Assembly: GCA_002299555.1 (NCBI GenBank)
Contig: DBOL01000002.1
Span: 1-45,306, forward strand
Length of the DNA stretch: 45,306 nt
Origin: Candidatus Aminicenantes bacterium UBA647
GTDB taxonomy: Bacteria > Acidobacteriota > Aminicenantia > UBA2199
Direction: 5' to 3'
The number at the start of each line of letters is the position of its first letter. Within the stretch, counting starts at the first letter, position 1. Positions 8,657-17,371 of this stretch are shown here, one piece after another. Below the pieces are notes generated by a model. It was not told where the DNA came from. It saw only the letters and a list, made by a program, of their open reading frames with translations, and did no database searches. The position numbers and the translations under genes are program-made.

Positions 8657-8739
8657 ACTAACCTCCGATTAAATTTCCTTATATTAATAGAACGGTATTT
8701 TGAGAAAAAAGTTCCGTCATTTAACAGAATATTGTCAGT

Positions 8740-9396
8740 TCAAATATTCTGATGCCGGACTATTTCACCATCTATCATATATATGATATCTTCTGCAATG
8801 TTTGTAGTATGATCAGCGATCCTTTCAAGGTGCCGGATTATGTGGATATATTGAATAAGTATTTCCATGTTTTCGGGAGAATTTTTTATCTTTTTTATCA
8901 TATCATTATAGAGTATTGAATTAAGTTCATCGACCTTATCATCTGTTCTTAATATCTCCCTCGCTTTTTTTATGTCGACAGAAGAGATAGCATCTATGCT
9001 CATATTCACCATTAATTGTACGGAATTACATATATCATCGATATCGAAACCTTCGACAATAATTGATGATGATAAGATCCGGATAACGCTCTTACTGATA
9101 TTCTGAGCCAGGTCTCCTATCCTCTCCAGATCATTATTTACTTTTAATATCATTACAAGTTGCCTCAGATCGATCGCTACAGGTTGATGAAGTGCAAATA
9201 TTTTCAGACATTCCTCTTCAATATCGATCTCCTTCTGATCTATTATCTCATCATCCCTGATCACTTTCGCTGCCAGTTCAATATCTCTGTCAACCAGAGA
9301 TTTTATTGATAACTTTACGCTTTCTTCAACCTGAGCACTCAGATAAATTAGTTCTCCGGTAAGTTTTTTTATTGCTTTTTCAAGATGTATTGCCAT
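8740..9396 (-). CDS. phoU: Phosphate signalling regulator PhoU
   Basis: 218 residues forming two homologous three-helix bundles. The PhoU metal-binding-type motifs are visible as KVNNDLERIGDLAQNI and, in the second half, HIIRHLERIADHTTNIAED. PhoU links the Pst transporter to the PhoR/PhoB pair and keeps the Pho response off when phosphate is plentiful. It starts 9 nt after pstB with an AAGGAG site and ends the pst operon. Confidence 0.96.
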   Translation of the reverse strand: MAIHLEKAIKKLTGELIYLSAQVEESVKLSIKSLVDRDIELAAKVIRDDEIIDQKEIDIEEECLKIFALHQPVAIDLRQLVMILKVNNDLERIGDLAQNISKSVIRILSSSIIVEGFDIDDICNSVQLMVNMSIDAISSVDIKKAREILRTDDKVDELNSILYNDMIKKIKNSPENMEILIQYIHIIRHLERIADHTTNIAEDIIYMIDGEIVRHQNI

Positions 9397-9405
9397 TTTA
9401 ACTCC

Positions 9406-10227
9406 TTAACCGAACCTGCCGGTTATATATTCCTCGGTCTTTTTTTTCCCGGGTTTTGTGAACAGTTTTTCTGTAGGGGAAAACTCTATCAACTCTCCTT
9501 CGTAAAAAAAAACTGTGTCATCCGAAACCCTTGCTGCCTGCTGCATGTTGTGCGTTACAATTAAAATTGTATATTTCCCATTAAGCTCATCTATTAATTG
9601 TTCTATCTTTTCCGTTGCTCTGGGATCAAGTGCAGATGTCGGTTCGTCCATAAGAAGTATTTCCGGTTCAACTGCAAGTGCCCTTGCGAGGCATAATCTC
9701 TGCTGCTGCCCTCCGGAAAGGCCGAGAGCACTATGATTTAAACGGTCCTTAACTTCATCCCACAATGCTGCTTTCTTCAGACTCTCTTCCACAATTCCAT
9801 ACAGGTTGCTTTTTTTTCTTGAAGTATATAGCGATGGGCCGAATGAGACATTATCGAATATGCTTTTCGGGAATGGATTAGGCTTCTGAAATACCATCCC
9901 GACCCTTTTTCTCAGGAGAACAGGGTCTACCATGTGACCATAGATCTCTTCGTCATTAAAGAACAATTTTCCTGAAGTATGGCATGAAGGGATAAGATCG
10001 TTCATTCTGTTGACAGCTCTCAGAAATGTGCTTTTCCCGCAACCTGAGGGGCCGATTATAGCTGTGACACTTTTTTCAGGGATGTTCAGGTCAACTTTCT
10101 TTATTGCTTCGGTAGAACCATAATAAACTGAAAATTTCTCAGACCTGATATGAGGCTTGCCTTGGATAGTGTCTCTCTTTTTGTTCTTTATTTTCAATGT
10201 TGTTTTTTGTCCGTTTTTCCGGATCAT
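9406..10227 (-). CDS. pstB: Phosphate ABC transporter ATP-binding protein PstB
   Basis: 273 residues with Walker A GPSGCGKST, Q-loop FQKPNPFPKSIFDNV (the NPFP being typical of PstB), ABC signature LSGGQQQR, Walker B LLMDEPTSALD and the H-loop VTHNMQQA. It powers high-affinity phosphate import with PstC and PstA. An N-terminal basic extension of about 28 residues precedes the ABC domain. It starts 4 nt after pstA with an AGAGGA site. Confidence 0.97.
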   Translation of the reverse strand: MIRKNGQKTTLKIKNKKRDTIQGKPHIRSEKFSVYYGSTEAIKKVDLNIPEKSVTAIIGPSGCGKSTFLRAVNRMNDLIPSCHTSGKLFFNDEEIYGHMVDPVLLRKRVGMVFQKPNPFPKSIFDNVSFGPSLYTSRKKSNLYGIVEESLKKAALWDEVKDRLNHSALGLSGGQQQRLCLARALAVEPEILLMDEPTSALDPRATEKIEQLIDELNGKYTILIVTHNMQQAARVSDDTVFFYEGELIEFSPTEKLFTKPGKKKTEEYITGRFG

Positions 10228-10231
10228 TTTT

Positions 10232-11578
10232 TTATCCTCTTAATTTTTTACTGATTCTCGCTCTCAATATAATTGCAGTCAGATTCAGGAATAGAACAAG
10301 CAGCACAAGAGCAAATACCATCCCGAATTGTATATGCCGGATCGATTCCACAGATTCATGTTCTGTCACCAGATTATAAATATTCCAGGATAATAAGGGA
10401 GTTGGCTGGGAAAGCGTTTCAAATAGTTTTAATGGATTCCCCACGCTTACAGCTGCTGTAAAGATTATTGGAGCGGTCTCTCCTGCTGCCCGCCCCATAC
10501 TTATTACGATTCCTGTCAATATTCCCGGTAGCGCAGCCGGGAGTATTACCTTGAAAATTGTATAGATATTTCCTGCTCCCAGGCTTAATGCCGCTTCTTT
10601 GTAAGTTTGCGGTACAGCTTTTAGTGCTTCTTCCGATGCTCTGATAATTGTCGGGAGGACAAGCAATGCCAGGGTTAGAGATCCGGCAAGAACACTTTTT
10701 GAATTTGAGACTTTGATGGTCATTATAAAAAATGCAAGGCCGAATAAGCCGAATACAATACTGGGGACTCCTGCAAGAGTACTTATAGAAATATTAATAA
10801 AGTTAATGATCTTTCCGGGCTTTGCAAATTCAACAAGATATATTGCGGCTATTATCCCAATGGGAATTGCAAAGATCATAGTACCCAGAACAATATAAAA
10901 AGTCCCAAGCAATTCAGGTCCTATTCCCCCAAACAGATGAGAATCAAATGATCTGTCAAAGAAAAAATTCCAGTAAAAAGTGAGCCGGGGCATTAATAGT
11001 ATTTCAAGGTTCTTCTCCAGATATGGGAAGAGATCCTCGAGAATGGTCCCCTTGAAATTATTTATTCTTGGTGTCAGAATCTTTGTCCCCATGTTGTTTT
11101 TGTCAGAATAATCCCAGGATTCAGAGAATAGGATCCTTTCCGATATCTCTATGGCCTTGTCCCATCTGTTTGCTCCGTATCTGTCTCTCATCATTACAGA
11201 AGATTCCTCTCCGGGAGATGGCCCAAGCAATTCTTTGATAAGGCTAATTATGTCTTCGAGTTCCTCTTCATATTTATAGGCTTCCGGGATATCTTCCTCT
11301 TCAATCTGCTCTTCGAATTTTGAGATCAGCTCATAAATAAATTTTCTGGATTCTTCTGATTTACTCTTTTCTTTCGCAAGATCCGTTCTGTCTCCTCTGT
11401 TGAATTGCTCAAAATCGAATTTTCTGAACTCAATTGTTCCTTTGAACAGGAATGCACCTGTCCCCTTTATAAAAATCGGAGCGAGGATAATGATCAGTGA
11501 CAATATTAGCATTCCGATTGAGAAGAATCCCATACTGCTGAAAGATTTGTCCAGTAATTTTCTGGATTTCAGATCCAT
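10232..11578 (-). CDS. pstA: Phosphate ABC transporter permease PstA with large periplasmic insertion
   Basis: 448 residues, about 150 more than usual PstA. The permease core (from about residue 215) has the expected helices and the coupling-helix region EALKAVPQTYKEAALSLGA, followed by GRAAGETAPI. Between the first membrane helix (16-38) and the core lies a charged, coiled-coil-prone segment (about 50-200) that must be extracytoplasmic. Its start overlaps the pstC stop by 1 nt (TAATG), so the two permeases are translationally coupled. Confidence 0.93.
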   Translation of the reverse strand: MDLKSRKLLDKSFSSMGFFSIGMLILSLIIILAPIFIKGTGAFLFKGTIEFRKFDFEQFNRGDRTDLAKEKSKSEESRKFIYELISKFEEQIEEEDIPEAYKYEEELEDIISLIKELLGPSPGEESSVMMRDRYGANRWDKAIEISERILFSESWDYSDKNNMGTKILTPRINNFKGTILEDLFPYLEKNLEILLMPRLTFYWNFFFDRSFDSHLFGGIGPELLGTFYIVLGTMIFAIPIGIIAAIYLVEFAKPGKIINFINISISTLAGVPSIVFGLFGLAFFIMTIKVSNSKSVLAGSLTLALLVLPTIIRASEEALKAVPQTYKEAALSLGAGNIYTIFKVILPAALPGILTGIVISMGRAAGETAPIIFTAAVSVGNPLKLFETLSQPTPLLSWNIYNLVTEHESVESIRHIQFGMVFALVLLVLFLNLTAIILRARISKKLRG

Positions 11579-12717
11579 TAGTTACCCCATTTTTTTCTTG
11601 AACGCGACATTATCCATTCGGTTATAATGTTTCCTGTAAAGGAGAAGATCAGAAGAAACAGAGCCATGGCAAAAAGTACATGGTACCTGGCAGATCCTGT
11701 CACATGATCGGCTTCCCCCATATCCCCGGCAATAGTGGCGGTTAATGTCCTTATTGGTTCCATTATGTTATATATGGGATCAGGGATCTGAGAGGCATTT
11801 CCTGAGGCCATCCAGACCACCATCGTCTCACCAAGGGCACGCATTATTCCCAGAATAACTGCGGCAAATATACCTGATTTCACAGCCGGGACGACAACTC
11901 TCAACAATGTCTCTGCTCTGGTAGCTCCGAGGGCATAGCTGCCTTCCCGGATCTCTCTGCCGGCTGCAAATAATGCATCCTCAGCAACACTTACTATTGT
12001 AGGCAGAGCCATAATTGCAAGAATTATAGAAACATTAAATGCATTTGTTCCACTTTCAACTTTAATTGCTGAAAAAGTTTTAAACAATTTGTATAAAATA
12101 AAAAATGCAGGAATAATTAATACTGAATAGATAATAAATTCTGATATTTTCGAGTGTGATGAAATAAATTTACCGGAGATTGTTTGTCCCAGGATTATTA
12201 TAATGACTCCGAATACAGGTACTCCTATCATCCAGACTCCAACACCGAGGAGGTGTCCGCCGCTTCTCTGCAGGAATGGGGCGAAAATAACAAGTGCAAA
12301 AAATCCGTAAGCGACTGATGGAATTGCAGCTATAATTTCGATTATCGGTTTAACAACCTGTCTGACCGAGAAAGGGAGAATATCAGAAAGGCTGAAGGCT
12401 GAGAACAATGCCAATGGTACTGAAATTAAAGTGGATAGAAAAGTGACAAGAATACTTCCGAAAATTATTGGGAGCACTCCAAATTCCGGTGGCTCAGATG
12501 CAGGATACCATCTGATACTGGTAAAAAATTCTCCTATTCCTCTTAAGTGAAAGAAAGGGAGTGCATCTTTTGCAACAAACAGAATAATCAGAAAAACAGC
12601 AAATATTGCAATTGATGTAATAAGAAAAAATCCTGATCTGGTGAAGAATGAGACCAGCCGCCTCAGGCGGCTGGTCCCTTTACTTATTAAAATGCTATTG
12701 TAAGTTTGGTTTTTCAC
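11578..12717 (-). CDS. pstC: Phosphate ABC transporter permease PstC
   Basis: 379 residues with about six or seven membrane helices and the BPD-transport coupling motif (EIREGSYALGATRAETL, then GIMRALGETMVVWMASG). Typical PstC elements include ASEPPEFGVLPIIFGS and AIPSVAYGFF. The start taken is the GTG at 12717, 11 nt after pstS; it has no clear RBS. A strong hairpin occupies codons 14-23, so the true start or its control may differ from this call. Confidence 0.93.
   Translation of the reverse strand: MKNQTYNSILISKGTSRLRRLVSFFTRSGFFLITSIAIFAVFLIILFVAKDALPFFHLRGIGEFFTSIRWYPASEPPEFGVLPIIFGSILVTFLSTLISVPLALFSAFSLSDILPFSVRQVVKPIIEIIAAIPSVAYGFFALVIFAPFLQRSGGHLLGVGVWMIGVPVFGVIIIILGQTISGKFISSHSKISEFIIYSVLIIPAFFILYKLFKTFSAIKVESGTNAFNVSIILAIMALPTIVSVAEDALFAAGREIREGSYALGATRAETLLRVVVPAVKSGIFAAVILGIMRALGETMVVWMASGNASQIPDPIYNIMEPIRTLTATIAGDMGEADHVTGSARYHVLFAMALFLLIFSFTGNIITEWIMSRSRKKWGN
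12650..12678 (-). other. Strong stem-loop at the 5' end of pstC
   Basis: GACCAGCCGCC (12652-12662) and GGCGGCTGGTC (12666-12676) form a perfect 11-bp stem with a 3-nt loop. It extends to 13 bp on the minus-strand RNA with one G-U pair. No T-run follows, so it is not a plain terminator. It lies about 50 nt after the pstS stop, where pst operons often carry a processing or stabilising hairpin that keeps pstS mRNA in excess. Here it is inside the pstC frame. Confidence 0.8.
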
Positions 12718-12728
12718 ACTACTTATTT

Positions 12729-13553
12729 TTAATATGCAGTTACAGGAACAAATCCGATTCTCTTAACAATTTCCTGGCCTTTTTTTGTCATATAGATCCT
12801 TATGAAGTTATAAAGGTGACTTCCCATTTTCGGATATCCGTTAGTGAACATGAAAAGGGGTCTGGCTATCGGATATTTTCCTGATGTAACAGTCTTTTTA
12901 GAAGGATAAATCCCGTTGACCTTAAGTGCTTTTACAGTTCTGTCAACAAATCCCAGTCCTGCATAGCCGATTGCATTATTTGTGTTTTGAACTCTCCCTT
13001 TTACAGCACCATTGCTTCCGACATATTCGCATTTCTTAAATATTTTTGCTCTCTTCATGATCAGTTTGCTGAATGTTTCATATGTTCCTGAATTTGTGTC
13101 TCTACTGATAAGGATAATTTTTTTATCGGGCCCGCCAACCTCTTTCCAGTTTCTAATGATTCCCATATACATATTTCTGACTTGTTCGAGTGTTAATCCC
13201 TGTACAGGGTTAGACGGGTGTACCAGTATTGGCAGTCCGTCAAGTGCAACAACGTGGGCAACAGGAGAGATTCCATTGTCTATTGCAGCCTTGAATTCAC
13301 TTTTCTTCATGAACCTGGACATGTCTGCAATATCACATTTGTTGTTGATAAGGCTTTTGGCTCCATTTCCACTGCCGGACTCACTTACAGAAATGTTAAC
13401 ATCCTTGTTAAGAGCCATATAGTACTCTGCAAATGCTTTTGCGATCGGACCGACCGTAGTAGATCCGTCGATTACTATCTTCTGATTTGCTCCGAGGCTA
13501 ATCGTTGAGAATGTTAAAACTAAAATAAAAAATAAAATTGTAATTTTTTTCAT
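12729..13553 (-). CDS. pstS: Phosphate-binding protein PstS
   Basis: 274 residues with a signal peptide (1-21) and the phosphate-contact motifs of PstS: DGSTTV, SGSGNGAKSL and SRDTNSGTYETF. It has no lipobox, so it should be a soluble periplasmic protein. AGGAGG lies 4 nt before the ATG. It is the first gene of the pstSCAB-phoU operon and has a Pho-box promoter directly upstream. Confidence 0.95.
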   Translation of the reverse strand: MKKITILFFILVLTFSTISLGANQKIVIDGSTTVGPIAKAFAEYYMALNKDVNISVSESGSGNGAKSLINNKCDIADMSRFMKKSEFKAAIDNGISPVAHVVALDGLPILVHPSNPVQGLTLEQVRNMYMGIIRNWKEVGGPDKKIILISRDTNSGTYETFSKLIMKRAKIFKKCEYVGSNGAVKGRVQNTNNAIGYAGLGFVDRTVKALKVNGIYPSKKTVTSGKYPIARPLFMFTNGYPKMGSHLYNFIRIYMTKKGQEIVKRIGFVPVTAY

Positions 13554-13577
13554 GCTTCCTCCTATGTTCTTATGGAT

Positions 13578-13631
13578 ATTATGATTGATCAGGGTTAATA
13601 CAAAGTGAAAAAATTGTTAATATTGTGTTAA
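13578..13631 (-). promoter_or_regulatory. PhoB-type promoter of the pst operon (four 11-bp boxes plus -10)
   Basis: On the minus strand, TTAAC at 13631, TTAAC at 13620, TTCAC at 13609 and TTAAC at 13598 are spaced exactly 11 bp apart. The last core is followed by 10 bp and then CATAAT (13583-13578). No -35 exists, as expected when PhoB replaces it. A further TTAAC at 13647 is out of phase by 5 bp. The same geometry occurs before phoB and the porin gene. Confidence 0.85.
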
Positions 13632-13643
13632 TAATGATAAATG

Positions 13644-15416
13644 TTAAATTTGATCAGAAACCGGAAGATCGATTGTAAATGTTGTTCCCATAATCGAATT
13701 TGTTTTTACCGATATCTTCCCGGAGTGAAGTTGAACAACATGTTTTACTATAGAGAGTCCGAGTCCTGTTCCTCCAAGGGTTCTGGATCGGGATTTGTCT
13801 ACGACAAAGAATCTCTCAAAAATCCTCGGGATCGAATCTTCAGGAATATGTGAGCCTGTATTATTTATAATGAATCTCAGGACTTTCTCTTTTTTTTGAT
13901 GAGAAAGTGAAATATTAATTTCACCTTTGTCAGAATATTTGTGGGCATTATCAATCAGGTTTATGAACATTTGTTCTAATTTGAATTCCTCACCCCATAT
14001 CTCGGGGAGTTTCTTCCCGAGATCAATTTTAAGTGTTAGCTTTTTGTTCTCGATCTTTTCACGGAACATTTTTATGATATTAGATAGTATTAAAGAAATA
14101 TTTACTTTCTTTAATTCAAATTCAATATTTTCATCTTCAATTTCTGAAATCACCATCAGGTCTGATACGATCATATTCATTCTGTTCGTATGTCTTTTTA
14201 TGATCTCTATATAGTTTTTATTTTTAATATCTTCCTCATCCTCCAGCGTTTCTACAAATCCCATTATTGCTGTAAGAGGAGTTTTGAGCTCATGTGTCAG
14301 ATTAAGTACAAAATCTTTCTTTATTGCTTCAAGTCCCTTAAGTTCGGTGATATCCTTAAATGTAATTACCATCCGATCACTCTCATAGATCTTCGAGAAT
14401 GTTGCCAGGTAGTGTCTTTCGTTGTATTTCAATTCTTCAAATACCGATTTCTCTTTTTCAAAACTGCTGGAAATCATCTTTTCCATCTTCGGGATTCGGA
14501 TCACTTGCCAGTAAAGGGCATCCCTGGTCTCTTTAGCATTGCACATCTTTCTAAAGCTGCTGTTCGAGTGTATTATATTTCCGTTCCGGTTGATCACAAT
14601 CAGTCCCTCCTCCATCGAAGATATGATGGTAGAAAGTTCTTCCTCCCGTTCAGTAAGTCTTGAGATGATAAATTCCTGTTGGTCAACCATTTTATTAAAA
14701 CTTCCTGCAAGTCTCCCAAACTCATCATTGGAGTTGAAAAATAATTTAGAATTGAAATCCCCTGAAGCAAATTTTTCTGTTGCATCGATTATTGATCTTA
14801 CAGGTTTATTGAACTTTTTTGAAAGTAACCAGGAAACGGCAATGGCAATAAGAAAGAATACAAGAGAAATCTTCATCAGGTTTTCCTTAAGAGTTTCTAT
14901 AAAAACAGATATATCCCTTAGATATATGCTTGTTCGTATAAGTGCCAGCATTTCTCCGCATTCAGTTATTGTTGTTGCAACATACAGCATCTGTTCACCA
15001 ACTGAAACACTGAATCTCATTGAATGGCCCTCATCACTTTTAACAGCAGAAATTATCTCCGGCCTGTCCGAATGGTTGTCCATCGTGTGGGGATCTTTAT
15101 CCGAATCTGCAATGACCTCACCTTCGGTTTTTATTATAGTGATCCTTGTGTTTATTTTATTCCCGATAACTTTAATCCAATTATCCAGAGTTCTGATATC
15201 TCCCTTTTTTATTAGTCTTTTTACTTCTGAATCCAGACTGAGGTTCAGCCTTATAAGATTACTTTTTAAACTTGAGATATTAAAATTTCTGAGAGGTTTA
15301 TGAAAAAAAAAAATTATACTGAGTAATAGAAAGAGTATTAATGAAGTGAATCCGAGAAAAATCCTGAGTGAGAAACTATTTCTTGTAAAAATGCCACTTT
15401 TTTTCATGTCAGCCAT
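13644..15416 (-). CDS. phoR: Phosphate-regulon sensor kinase PhoR
   Basis: About 590 residues. Order: membrane helix near 20-40, an extracytoplasmic Cache-like region of about 135 residues, a second helix, a HAMP segment, a PAS domain (IISSMEEGLIVINRNGNIIHSN), HisKA with His near 375 (LTHELKTPLTAIMGF) and the ATPase domain (INLIDNAHKYSDKG, LGGTGLGLSIV). It phosphorylates PhoB when phosphate is scarce. The ATG at 15416 overlaps the phoB stop (ATGGCTGA); ATG 15407 is also possible, while the TTG at 15449 is too far inside phoB. Confidence 0.92.
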   Translation of the reverse strand: MADMKKSGIFTRNSFSLRIFLGFTSLILFLLLSIIFFFHKPLRNFNISSLKSNLIRLNLSLDSEVKRLIKKGDIRTLDNWIKVIGNKINTRITIIKTEGEVIADSDKDPHTMDNHSDRPEIISAVKSDEGHSMRFSVSVGEQMLYVATTITECGEMLALIRTSIYLRDISVFIETLKENLMKISLVFFLIAIAVSWLLSKKFNKPVRSIIDATEKFASGDFNSKLFFNSNDEFGRLAGSFNKMVDQQEFIISRLTEREEELSTIISSMEEGLIVINRNGNIIHSNSSFRKMCNAKETRDALYWQVIRIPKMEKMISSSFEKEKSVFEELKYNERHYLATFSKIYESDRMVITFKDITELKGLEAIKKDFVLNLTHELKTPLTAIMGFVETLEDEEDIKNKNYIEIIKRHTNRMNMIVSDLMVISEIEDENIEFELKKVNISLILSNIIKMFREKIENKKLTLKIDLGKKLPEIWGEEFKLEQMFINLIDNAHKYSDKGEINISLSHQKKEKVLRFIINNTGSHIPEDSIPRIFERFFVVDKSRSRTLGGTGLGLSIVKHVVQLHSGKISVKTNSIMGTTFTIDLPVSDQI

Positions 15417-16116
15417 TATCTTTCCCATCCGGATCAAGTTTGTATCCAACTCCTCTGATATTAATTACCAGATACCCTGCCTTTCCGAGTTTATCACGTA
15501 GATTCTTAATGTGGACATCAACAGTTCTGTCAAAAACGTCCTTTTCATCGTTCCAGAGAATTGATAGTATTTTTTCCCTTGCAAAGACCCAGCCCGGTTT
15601 CTCTGCGAGCATTTTCAGTATTTGAAACTCAGTTGTGGTCAGATTTATTTTCTTTTCATAAACAAAAACTTCAAATTTTTCAGGTATTATTTTCAATGTG
15701 TCACCAAACACAATTTCTCTTTCAGAAAGAGCGCTTTTTTCCCCCCTTCTTAAAACAGCTTTTACCCTCGCAACAAGTTCATGAACTGAGAAAGGTTTGG
15801 TGATGTAATCATCTGCTCCTATTTCAAGGCCTATCACAATATCAATTTCGTCTGATTTTGCAGTTACAAGAATTATTGGAATTGAAGAGTAATCCTGGGA
15901 TTTGTTAAGTGTTTTACATACTTCAATGCCATCATTATCCGGCAGCATGATGTCCAGAAGTATAAGGTCCGGAGAGGAGTTTTTCAGATTTGCGAACAGA
16001 TCTGATGCCGTCATGAATTTCCTTACAGAATATCCTGATTTTTCCAGATTAATTGCTATCAGTTCCAGAATATCCGGTTCGTCCTCAACAATAAATATAC
16101 TTTTCTTGCCTTCCAT
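15409..16116 (-). CDS. phoB: Phosphate-regulon response regulator PhoB
   Basis: 235 residues: a receiver with Asp55 (LILLDIMLPD), T in LVTAKSD and K in TKPFSV, then an OmpR/PhoB winged helix (TTTEFQILKMLAEKPGWVF, then DRTVDVHIKNLRDKLG and IRGVGYKL). It has the family's normal length. GAGGAG lies 6 nt before the ATG. It is followed by phoR and then the pst operon on the same strand, and Pho boxes precede it, so it should be autoregulated. The name rests on domain type plus this context. Confidence 0.94.
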   Translation of the reverse strand: MEGKKSIFIVEDEPDILELIAINLEKSGYSVRKFMTASDLFANLKNSSPDLILLDIMLPDNDGIEVCKTLNKSQDYSSIPIILVTAKSDEIDIVIGLEIGADDYITKPFSVHELVARVKAVLRRGEKSALSEREIVFGDTLKIIPEKFEVFVYEKKINLTTTEFQILKMLAEKPGWVFAREKILSILWNDEKDVFDRTVDVHIKNLRDKLGKAGYLVINIRGVGYKLDPDGKDNG

Positions 16117-16164
16117 TTATCTCCTCTTTAACAGACTGAAGAAACAGAGTCAAATTATATTCAT

Positions 16165-16218
16165 ATTATAAAGGCCATTTGTTAAAGTATATTATTAATT
16201 GTGTTAATTTTTTGTTAA
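16165..16218 (-). promoter_or_regulatory. PhoB-type promoter of phoBR (autoregulation)
   Basis: Minus-strand TTAAC cores start at 16218, 16207 and 16185. The slot at 16196, needed for strict 11-bp spacing, holds a degenerate AATAA. The last core is followed by exactly 10 bp and then TATAAT (16170-16165). This matches the pstS promoter layout. Confidence 0.8.
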
Positions 16219-16232
16219 GAAAGGTTGCTCTT

Positions 16233-16286
16233 TTAACTGAAAATTAACTTCAAATTAAAATCCTCTTAATAATAAGAAATTAAAAT
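16233..16286 (+). promoter_or_regulatory. PhoB-type promoter of the OprP/O-type porin gene
   Basis: TTAAC (16233), TTAAC (16244), TTAAA (16255) and TTAAT (16266) are spaced exactly 11 bp apart on the plus strand. The last core ends 10 bp before TAAAAT (16281-16286). It is divergent from the phoB promoter, so one 120-bp stretch controls both directions. Confidence 0.82.
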
Positions 16287-16309
16287 CTCCTGTCAGGAAA
16301 GGAGGAGTT

Positions 16310-17314
16310 ATGAAAAAAAATCTAATTATTGTCATGGTTTTGGTAGTGTTTGTGTTTACATCATTTGGTACAGCGGATGATTTAAAAGGATATATTATCC
16401 CTGAGTATTACATTGTGGCTGATCAGAATAATGATGACCTCTCCGGTCAGCATGGTTTCTGGATCAGAAGGATCTACTTCGGTTATAACACCAGGCTCGG
16501 TGATGGGTGGTCGGCCCGGGTAAGATTTGAGATGAACAGCTCTGCTTTTGAAGAAGGCTCATTAGTGCCTTATATCAAAAATGCTCACCTCAAAAAATCG
16601 TTGAAGGGTGGGATGTCATTGTTGATCGGCATCATTGAACCGCCCAGTTTCAGCAAGGTCGAGAAGTTCTGGGGACTCAGGTACATTGAGAAAACCGCAC
16701 CGGATTTCTGGAAGCAGTCATCTTCAAGGGATTTCGGAGTTGCTCTGGATGGAAAGACAAGTGGCGGTGTTGTTTATACTATAATGTATGGAAATTATGG
16801 TTCCAACAAAGGTGAAGATAATTCAGGAAAAGGTGTTTATGGGCGATTAGGATATGAGAAAAACAATCTCTATCTGGAGGCAAATGTCCACTTTGCAGGT
16901 GATGGTAGTAAAGATAATTCTTTCTATCACCTCTTTGGAGGACTGAAAGGCGGATGGGGAAGAGCCGGAGTCGGTTATAGCAGTTATATTGAAAAAGAAG
17001 AAGGAGAGGATGATTTTTCTAATGGGATAATTTCTGCATTCGGAGTTTTTAAGATTGGAAAGAAATATGAAGTTTTTGGCAGGTATGATCTGCTAGATGA
17101 TCTTAATCACAAAGATGTGTCAGGTTACATCCCTGTTCAGGCTGGATCAAATAAAGCAAGAATGCTGATAGCGGGTTTGAATATGAAAGTGATTAAGAAT
17201 ATCAAATTTTCTCCTAACGTTAAGTATGTATATTATCAAAATAGCGATCTTAAAGGGGATCTTTATTTCAACCTTACAGCTAAAGTATCTTTCAAATCAA
17301 TTTTCGGGAAATAG
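16310..17314 (+). CDS. OprP/OprO-type outer-membrane porin, phosphate-regulated
   Basis: 334 residues with a signal peptide (1-22) and beta-barrel strands to an aromatic C-terminal region. Motifs typical of OprP/OprO-like (polyphosphate-selective) porins are visible: GFWIRRIYFGY, GWSARVRFEMN, the run of LLIGIIEPPSF and WKQSSSRDFGVALDG. It starts after AGGAGG. The Pho-type promoter and divergence from phoB make phosphate or polyphosphate uptake across the outer membrane the likely job. Selectivity residues cannot be confirmed by eye. Confidence 0.85.
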   Translation: MKKNLIIVMVLVVFVFTSFGTADDLKGYIIPEYYIVADQNNDDLSGQHGFWIRRIYFGYNTRLGDGWSARVRFEMNSSAFEEGSLVPYIKNAHLKKSLKGGMSLLIGIIEPPSFSKVEKFWGLRYIEKTAPDFWKQSSSRDFGVALDGKTSGGVVYTIMYGNYGSNKGEDNSGKGVYGRLGYEKNNLYLEANVHFAGDGSKDNSFYHLFGGLKGGWGRAGVGYSSYIEKEEGEDDFSNGIISAFGVFKIGKKYEVFGRYDLLDDLNHKDVSGYIPVQAGSNKARMLIAGLNMKVIKNIKFSPNVKYVYYQNSDLKGDLYFNLTAKVSFKSIFGK

Positions 17315-17324
17315 TCGTTCTCTT

Positions 17325-17358
17325 CGGGCGGGTGGGCAGGCCGTCTGCCCGCCCGTTT
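17325..17358. terminator. GC-rich hairpin between convergent genes
   Basis: CGGGCGGG and GGGCAG (17325-17339) face CTGCCC and GCCCG (17345-17355). This is a very GC-rich stem, with a small internal bulge, placed 10 bp after the porin stop and 16 bp before the end of the convergent regulator gene. It probably terminates the porin transcript, although only three T follow. Confidence 0.7.
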
Positions 17359-17371
17359 GCTATATTTCAAT

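Noticed and set aside
13012..13422. 136-codon plus-strand frame opposite pstS
   Set aside because: Antisense to a confidently identified gene and lacking RBS or domain signature.
14539..15303. 254-codon plus-strand open frame opposite phoR
   Set aside because: Its product is low-complexity Ser/Ile/Leu sequence without domain features, has no RBS, and lies wholly antisense to a clear kinase gene.
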